DNA of 10,408 bases from JANYHY01 sp043784605. Its GTDB lineage: Bacteria; Myxococcota_A; Polyangia; Polyangiales; Polyangiaceae. The notes beneath the pieces were generated by a model. The model was not told the origin of the DNA. It did no database searches and saw only the letters and a list, made by a program, of their open reading frames with translations. Below, in pieces: positions 6,094 to 10,408 of the stretch; the stretch's first letter is position 1, and the number at the start of each line of letters is the position of its first letter. Position numbers and translations under genes: made by a program. Location: assembly GCA_043784605.1 (NCBI GenBank), contig JAYVYD010000059.1:1-10408 (forward strand). Reading direction: 5' to 3'.

Positions 6094-6120
6094 CTGCATT
6101 GCTCGTACCAGGCATTGCAG
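6094..6120. repeat. Imperfect dyad CTGCATTGC-N9-GCATTGCAG
   Basis: Nine-base arms with one mismatch, around a nine-base centre. The heptamer GCATTGC is also a direct repeat at 6096-6102 and 6112-6118, 16 bp apart. The dyad overlaps the candidate receiver-gene promoter, so a repressor or activator operator is plausible. Confidence 0.4.
6095..6110 (-). promoter_or_regulatory. Sigma54-like -24/-12 promoter for the receiver gene
   Basis: On the minus strand: TGGTACG-AGCA-ATGCA, with GG and GC ten bases apart and ten of the twelve informative bases matching. The transcript would start near 6084, giving a leader of about 38 bases that contains the GGAGG of the receiver gene. About one such match is expected by chance in a window this size; its position upstream of a regulator gene is the main support. 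Confidence 0.35.
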
Positions 6121-6710
6121 CGCGCTTTGCGCACACTGCCAACATCGAGCCGCCCGAAGACTCACAGTGTCCAATTGGGCAGCTTGTATCTACGTACGAA
6201 GCACTCAACTTTGCTACCGTCGCTACGTTCACTGGAGAAGGTTCTGTCCAAGTGGCTCGCAAGAGCCAGCTTGGAGGTGCAAAGGTCGCATGCGCCTGCT
6301 CGCCATGGTCACTGATCACAAGAGCATCACCCGATACCTACCCGCGCTCGCAGAGCCCACCCGTGCACCCGACCCCGAGCCGGCCCGAGGCTTTTTTTAT
6401 TGGCGCAGTCGGGTCCTGCAAAGAGCCGCCTTCGGCGACCAGGCTGCTTAGAAGCGCGGCACGTCGCGTTCGAGGCCACCTCTTGCCCTCGACCGCCAAT
6501 CGGGCCAAGATCAACCCGAAATGTCGTCGCCCACCTCCATCGCCAACGGCGTCACGGAGTCGTCTCCCGTTCAACCGCAGACCAAGAGAAACCGCTTTGA
6601 TTTACTTACGCACTGCGCGCCTCGCCGCCGTGGTCACTCGTTGAAGCAGAAGCAACCCAATGCTGCTGCGCCTCTCGCAAGACTGGCTCCCCGAAGCGGC
6701 GTGAATGGGT

Positions 6711-6716
6711 TAGGCT
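6711..6716 (+). promoter_or_regulatory. -10-like TAGGCT eight bases before the ATG at 6725
   Basis: TAGGCT ends eight bases before the start codon, the same distance as TAGACC before the NtrC-type gene. It implies a near-leaderless message. It has no TG extension and no clear -35, so support rests on the repeated spacing. Confidence 0.22.
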
Positions 6717-6724
6717 GCGTGTGC

Positions 6725-7558
6725 ATGACGGGGCGCGTTGCAGCACTCTTGCTCGTCGGAATGTTGGTGAGCGCGAACTCCTTCGCCGACGATCTCGAGA
6801 CGGTCAGGACCCAAGATGGAAGCGTCTACCGGGGTGAGCTGATCGAGAAGGTGGTCGACGATCACATCACCATCAAGCTCGGCACCGGCGAAATCAAGCG
6901 CTTCGAGTGGGCGATACTCTCCGCTCCGCAGCCGACCTCCACGCCGCAGCCGGTCGCTACGCCGAAGCAGCCGCAAGCACCGTCGGGAGTTCCCATCTCG
7001 TTCGAGGCCGACGACGAGCGTGCCAAGCTCCAGATGTTGCGTGGGACGGGCACTGTCGACGTGGACTACGTGACCCCCACGGGCGTCACCATGTGGACCT
7101 CGCAAAAGGAGATAGACCTCTACCGCGACATCTGCGGCACCGGGACCTGCATCGTCGATCCCGCTGGGCACTTCCGCGTTGGAGGCCACGATCTCATCGC
7201 GACCGAACACTTCACCGTCAACCCAGGTGCGACCGTCCACGCGTCGATGTCGACCACCGCACGTCGCAGCGCCGGACGCACGATGACGATCTACTTCGGT
7301 GCTCCGCTCACCGTCGTTGGAGCGTTGCTCTTGGCCGTGGCGCCGCTCAGCTCCGACGTGCCGGCGTGCGATGACTGCGTGCGCTTCCAGTCGACGCTTT
7401 ATCTCTGGAGCGCCATCGTTGGTGGCGTCGGCTTGGGCCTGTTGATCCCTGGCATCGTCTTGTGGGCCGGCGCTCACTCCAACGCGACCGTCAGCGACCG
7501 TGCGTCAGCCATGGTGAGTCCGCGCCTGAGACTCGGCGTCGATGGGCTCCATTTCTGA
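6725..7558 (+). CDS. Exported protein with two C-terminal membrane segments, unknown function
   Basis: The product has 277 residues. A signal peptide (VAALLLVGMLVSANSFADD) probably ends after Ala21. Residues 23-68 form a compact domain (TQDGSVYRGELIEKVVDDHITIKLGTGEIKRFEWAIL) that looks like a small beta-barrel; similar 'DGSVYRGEL...GE.KRF.W' segments are familiar from myxobacterial hypothetical proteins. A Pro/Gln/Thr linker follows (69-88), then a soluble region of unknown fold. Hydrophobic segments lie at about 186-207 and 225-247 with a CDDC motif in the loop between. The ATG at 6725 is taken because it directly precedes the signal peptide; the GTG at 6719 is an alternative. Six bases separate its stop from the next gene, so the two are probably one operon. 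No enzymatic motif is visible. Confidence 0.78.
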   Translation: MTGRVAALLLVGMLVSANSFADDLETVRTQDGSVYRGELIEKVVDDHITIKLGTGEIKRFEWAILSAPQPTSTPQPVATPKQPQAPSGVPISFEADDERAKLQMLRGTGTVDVDYVTPTGVTMWTSQKEIDLYRDICGTGTCIVDPAGHFRVGGHDLIATEHFTVNPGATVHASMSTTARRSAGRTMTIYFGAPLTVVGALLLAVAPLSSDVPACDDCVRFQSTLYLWSAIVGGVGLGLLIPGIVLWAGAHSNATVSDRASAMVSPRLRLGVDGLHF

Positions 7559-7564
7559 GGAATG

Positions 7565-8302
7565 ATGAAGCGTTGGATTTGCTTCGTAGCCGTCGCTTGC
7601 AGTGCGCTCGTGTTCGCGTTCGCGTGCATCACGGGCAACGCACCGCACGGATCGGACTGCACGATCACCGGCGACTCGTGCAATTGCACGAACGCGACCG
7701 TCAGCAACGTGGGGAACGGCGTCGTGTGTCCCGTGCCATCGATCGCCGCAACATCCGTGTGCTGCTCGACCTATCTTTATGGGCAAGCTGCGAGCGCAAC
7801 ATGCGAGTGCCACGTCCCACACGCAGTCTGCAAGGTCTCGAAGAGTGGCGCGTGCGCGTGTGGCGAGCTGTATCCGAACGAGGACGCCGGCGCGACCGTC
7901 CCATCGTGCGGGCCGAGTTCCACCCAGTGGACGACCTGCTGCAACGAGTTTCAATTCAGCGGGGAGACGTGTCGTTGCGTCGTCGGCGACACTCTGGCGT
8001 GCTTCTCCCCTGGCGACGTGCGACCGAGCTGCGAAGCTGGCGTCGGCGGATCGTGTGCGCTCGTCAATGGAGACTGCGTTTGCGATCCGAAGACGAGCGG
8101 CAGCGCAAAGTCCTGTCCCACCCCTCCCAAGACCACTTGCTGCCGCGGCGTTGGGACGTGCACCTGCACCACCACGCCGTGTGCGAACGGCACCAAGCCT
8201 GTCGCCACCTGCGTCGCCAAAGATCTCGAGCCCGATTTCGTGGACGCCGGGTGTAGCTCCGACAAGTTCCCCGCCGCCCGCTGCAGTCCCGTGCCTCACT
8301 GA
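7565..8302 (+). CDS. Secreted cysteine-rich protein with three tandem CC-type modules
   Basis: The product has 245 residues with 33 Cys. An N-terminal signal (KRWICFVAVACSALVFAFAC) suggests export, possibly as a lipoprotein at Cys21; the lipobox is not ideal. Three repeats follow at about 39-89, 97-146 and 171-206. Each has the order C-x-C, C, CC, C-x-C, C: for example SCNC...VVC...SVCC...TCEC...AVC, then ACAC...PSC...TTCC...TCRC...LAC, then DCVC...KSC...TTCC...TCTC...TPC. Such spacing suggests disulphide-stabilised extracellular domains rather than metal clusters. GAGGA just upstream favours the ATG at 7565 over 7562. It begins right after the preceding gene. The broken gene at 8581 carries related C-x-C and CC elements. 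I recognise no named family. Confidence 0.75.
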   Translation: MKRWICFVAVACSALVFAFACITGNAPHGSDCTITGDSCNCTNATVSNVGNGVVCPVPSIAATSVCCSTYLYGQAASATCECHVPHAVCKVSKSGACACGELYPNEDAGATVPSCGPSSTQWTTCCNEFQFSGETCRCVVGDTLACFSPGDVRPSCEAGVGGSCALVNGDCVCDPKTSGSAKSCPTPPKTTCCRGVGTCTCTTTPCANGTKPVATCVAKDLEPDFVDAGCSSDKFPAARCSPVPH

Positions 8303-8564
8303 CTCGAAGCCTGACATCGGCGTCACACAGCAGTCTTCACGGAGCGGTTCGCGCCGGCGACTCAACTCTCGGTCTGCTCCGATGGGCTCTGCGCGGACAA
8401 CGGTCGGTACCACATCGAGCGCGAGTTGTCGTACTGGCGCCGCGACGCGATGGCCGCTCGGACTCTATCCGGATTTCTTTTATCCCTCGCGAATCACTCA
8501 CGGGGCGCATCTGCCACTGCGTCTGCCGCACAACGCGTCGCACGCGGGCTATCCCCATGAAAGA
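8303..8564 (+). other. Non-annotated stretch with a possible coding remnant
   Basis: The frame used by the preceding gene reopens after two TGA codons (8300 and 8312) and stays open to TGA at 8558-8560. Between about 8333 and 8460 it shows roughly 90 percent G/C third positions and reads VFTERFAPATQLSVCSD, then GLCADNGRYHIERELSYWRR. No start codon precedes it. It may be a gene fragment or chance; I recognise no family. Confidence 0.3.
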
Positions 8565-8568
8565 TTGC

Positions 8569-8574
8569 TAGACT
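8569..8574 (+). promoter_or_regulatory. Extended -10-like TGC-TAGACT before the broken lipoprotein gene
   Basis: TAGACT preceded by TGC, six bases before the GTG at 8581. The octamer TGCTAGAC is shared with the NtrC-type gene's start region. It supports GTG 8581 as the original start with a near-leaderless message. Confidence 0.3.
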
Positions 8575-8580
8575 TTCGGA

Positions 8581-9207
8581 GTGCGTCTTATTGCCGGTTG
8601 CTCGCTGTCCTTGGGCTGATCGCGTGCGATGGCGCCGCACCGCAAGACTCTAGCGACGGCGCGATCGAAGCATCCGACGACCCAGACGTGGGAGACCCGT
8701 CGTTGACCAACGACACCGGCGCGCAGTTCGTGGATCAATACTCACCGTGTCTGCCAGCATCCTCGACCTGCCCCAAGTTCTACGGCGAGGGGGGCGTAGG
8801 GGGCGGCTGCGAATACTGGGACGACGCTGACTGTCAGACCCTGGTCTGGCCGGGTTGTTGCGGGACGATCTCATCTCGCAAGCACTGTCTGTCTGACGCC
8901 GGACCGTGCCCTACTACACTCGACGCCGGCGCGAGCGCCTGCGGCATTGCCGACCAGTGGTGTCCGATGGCTAACGGTGGATGCCTCTGCGGCAAATACG
9001 GGTTGTGGGATTGCCTTGCCCAATTGCCAAGCTGCCCTCAACCGACCCCCCTCGTTGGGCTCGACGTGCAACGTGAATAGTGGTGAATGTTTGATACTGT
9101 TCAGCAGTTCTAAGGCGACATACGACTTGCACTTCAGCTGTTGCGGAACCTGGCACCACGAGGTGAACGTGCTCTGCCCGACGTGCCCGTCATCGCCAGC
9201 AAAGTGA
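8581..9207 (+). pseudogene. Cysteine-rich lipoprotein gene, apparently broken by two frameshifts
   Basis: The central frame encodes LLAVLGLIACDGAA (good lipobox LIAC), then an acidic Asp/Ser linker and a Cys-rich domain with PGCCG, DAGPC, DAGASAC and GGCLCGKYGLWDC. That frame has no normal start: it can begin only at a TTG (8565). The GTG at 8581 opens MRLI and then shifts out of frame; restoring one base near 8593 would give MRLI.RLLAVLGLIAC, a textbook lipoprotein signal. At the other end the frame stops at 9080, but removing one C from the C6 run (9046-9051) continues it as PSLGSTCNVNSGECLILF and later FSCCGTW...CPTC to a stop at 9207. The C-x-C-x7-C and CC elements resemble the modules of the 7565 gene. 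The two indels compensate each other. Real decay and sequencing error cannot be told apart here. Confidence 0.62.
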
Positions 9208-9502
9208 CCGAGTCGAGGGGATGGTTACGAGGCCTGTTGGCTCGACATGCGCGAACACAACGTTGCGGGTGACTCGCTCACCGAGATCATTGACGGCCGC
9301 GCCACCGGCGAGCTGGCGGGAGACTGGTCCGTACTACTAGGAGTGTTCTTGGTCTCGTTTGTCTCAGACACCGATGCGGGACCATCAACGTGCAAGGCAG
9401 ACGCAGGCGCGACGGCTCGAGCGCACTCGATGGAGCAACGACGCCGCGACCAGGGCGGCTGATCGGCTGGCTTTGACCGTCCGTGGCGATACGTATCGGA
9501 AC
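9208..9502. other. Convergent intergenic stretch (295 bp), no confident gene
   Basis: It lies between the 3' ends of the broken lipoprotein gene and the minus-strand gene. A 71-codon plus frame from ATG 9247 (with a VLLGVFLVSFV segment and two DAG motifs) and an overlapping minus frame starting only at TTG are both open; neither has a Shine-Dalgarno or a recognisable motif. GTCGAG (9213-9218) can pair with CTCGAC (9241-9246), but no T-run follows, so no terminator is claimed. Confidence 0.4.
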
Positions 9503-10408
9503 TCAACGACCGCCAGTTGACGGATTGAGGCAGCCGACGACTGTCTCGTAGAACTCTGAATTGGGGTACCCCTCCGTCGATAACGCCACTATGTGGTTGC
9601 CGATCGCCACGAACTGGGTGTTGGCCGGAGTGCCGACGTCGACTTGCAACACGTCACCGACGGGGTTGGCGGTTGCATCGACCAACTGGAGTCTGCCGCC
9701 TCCCATGTTGAGCACAGGGCCAAAGCTCGTGTTCAACAAGCCGAATGGCCCCTCGGCTGGCGCGATGCATGCCCAATCAAATGAGCGTTTGACGTACTGT
9801 CGGCCGTCGTCGAATGCCAACGCGAGCAACGTGGAGCAGCGCCCCATCGTAGTGCCCCCATCAGGCGCGCTCGCATCACTGTCTCCGAAGCCGGTGGAAG
9901 GCACGATCGAGACGATCGCGACCGCGTGCGGGTCCGGCGGCCATGGAAATGCGAGTGCCCACAGCGGATAGCCGACTCCGTCCACTGTCACGTTGCTCTG
10001 CCCTCTTCCGTCCATAGGCATAAAGGTCACGCCCCCGAAGAACGTAGCGAAGCCGCAGCCGTACCCAACCGCTTGCACCGAATAGAACCCGCCAGCGTGC
10101 TCGTAGCCGATGGTCCCGTTCGAGTCGAACACGTACGTCGTGTTGAAGCCGTTGCCCGAATGCACCGCTAGCCCCAGTCCTTGGAAACCAGCGACCGCGC
10201 ACCCGTACGTGGGGATGTCATCCGACATGAACGTCTCGGATGTGAGCCGGGCGGCCGAGTCCCAAACACGAAACCGTTCGTCGATGGGCAAGCCATACGG
10301 CGTGGAGCAAGAGAAGAGGCTCTTGCCGTCCGTGGCCATGCTCCCATTCGCGCCAGGGCTCGGCTGCAATGTGATGGTCGAGTTCTCGCGAAAGCGTGGA
10401 GGGATGCC
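9503..10408 (-). CDS. Large secreted-type protein of unknown function (5' end beyond the right window edge)
   Basis: The visible 301 residues are the C-terminal part; the frame is open to the window edge, so the start lies outside. The sequence is rich in Gly, Asn, Thr, Val and aromatic residues in short strand-like segments: SMATDGKSLFSC, FRVWDSAARLTSETF, TTYVFDSNGTIGYEHAGG, GCGFATFFGGVTFM and NTQFVAIGNHIVALSTEGY. This is compatible with a beta-propeller or other all-beta repeat fold, although I see no named repeat motif. A DSDASAPDGG loop is typical of secreted myxobacterial proteins. A few Cys residues could form disulphides. No membrane segment is visible. It is convergent with the cysteine-rich gene cluster. 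Confidence 0.75.
   Translation of the reverse strand, partial: GIPPRFRENSTITLQPSPGANGSMATDGKSLFSCSTPYGLPIDERFRVWDSAARLTSETFMSDDIPTYGCAVAGFQGLGLAVHSGNGFNTTYVFDSNGTIGYEHAGGFYSVQAVGYGCGFATFFGGVTFMPMDGRGQSNVTVDGVGYPLWALAFPWPPDPHAVAIVSIVPSTGFGDSDASAPDGGTTMGRCSTLLALAFDDGRQYVKRSFDWACIAPAEGPFGLLNTSFGPVLNMGGGRLQLVDATANPVGDVLQVDVGTPANTQFVAIGNHIVALSTEGYPNSEFYETVVGCLNPSTGGR

Larger units (their letters stand above)
6047..6724. other. Stretch without a convincing gene (about 680 bp)
   Basis: All long frames here lack the G/C-ending codon bias of the neighbours and have no recognisable protein motif. The first 200 bases are visibly less GC-rich than the genes. Contents seen: the receiver gene's Shine-Dalgarno (6051-6055), a sigma54-like promoter (6095-6110, minus), an imperfect dyad over it (6094-6120), the palindrome CCAATTGG (6171-6178), a direct repeat CTACGTAC (6087-6094 and 6190-6197) and a weak hairpin followed by seven T (6378-6398). 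Confidence 0.5.

Noticed and set aside
6047..6319. Upstream extension of the receiver protein to 6319
   Set aside because: The GGAGG at 6051-6055 directly fits the ATG at 6046 or 6043, and the upstream codons lack bias or motif.
6378..6398. Hairpin AGCC/GGCT followed by T7 as an intrinsic terminator
   Set aside because: The stem is only four pairs and no plus-strand gene lies upstream to be terminated; kept only as part of the regulatory-region finding.
6455..6472. GGCACG...TTC resembling a sigma54 promoter in front of the 6725 gene
   Set aside because: The -12 element has TC instead of the invariant GC, and the site is about 255 bp from the start codon.
6521..6724. Upstream extension of the 6725 gene to an ATG at 6521
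   Set aside because: The signal peptide starts at 6725; the upstream residues are Arg/Pro/Ser-rich and lack coding bias.
7505..8413. Long minus-strand frame and a long plus frame (7602-9080) over the cysteine-rich gene
   Set aside because: Shadows in GC-rich DNA. Only the part of the plus frame after about 8600 shows a signal peptide and Cys motifs, and it is annotated separately.
9225..9506. Overlapping plus (9247-9462) and minus (9225-9506) small frames
   Set aside because: Neither has a ribosome binding site, motif or clear codon bias; the minus frame starts only at TTG.

Overview
The window looks like part of a large GC-rich genome of a myxobacterium or a related deltaproteobacterial lineage (order Polyangiales or similar). 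This is inferred from four things: coding frames dominated by codons ending in G or C, several exported cysteine-rich or DAG-containing lipoprotein-like proteins, an NtrC-type regulator plus stand-alone receiver and HAMP kinase, and a DUF2156 protein. No RNA gene, IS element, CRISPR array or phage gene was seen.

Layout. 1-931 (-) is the N-terminal part of a membrane histidine kinase, open at the left edge. Diverging from it (+) are an OmpA/Pal-type lipoprotein (1096-1656), an undescribed 54-aa ORF (1680-1844), a DUF4156-type lipoprotein (1952-2281) and a DUF2156 aminoacyl-lipid-transferase-like protein with an unusual C-terminal membrane domain (2300-3724). Then (-) come a small glycine-zipper protein (3643-3948) and a universal-stress-protein remnant (3890-4192). 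An NtrC-type sigma54 activator follows (4237-5595, +), convergent with a single-domain receiver protein (5600-6046, -). After about 680 bp without a convincing gene comes a (+) pair: a signal-peptide protein with two membrane segments (6725-7558) and a secreted protein with three tandem cysteine modules (7565-8302). Next is a related cysteine-rich lipoprotein gene that appears broken by two compensating frameshifts (8581-9207), and finally (-) a large secreted-type unknown protein open at the right edge (9503-10408).

How the parts may work together. The two lipoprotein genes at 1096 and 1952 each lie behind a GG-N10-GC sigma54-like promoter (1056-1071 and 1924-1939). The two promoters are also alike around the start region. 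Each has a perfect 17-bp 7-3-7 inverted repeat about 65 bp upstream (981-997 and 1855-1871). This matches the architecture of bEBP-controlled promoters, and the window itself encodes a bEBP (4237-5595), a receiver protein with its own weaker sigma54-like promoter, and a sensor kinase. My main hypothesis is a sigma54-controlled envelope module: a sensor kinase and bEBP drive a peptidoglycan-binding lipoprotein, a DUF4156 lipoprotein and a DUF2156 lipid-modifying enzyme. The promoter and repeat geometry is read directly from the sequence; the regulatory wiring is inference.
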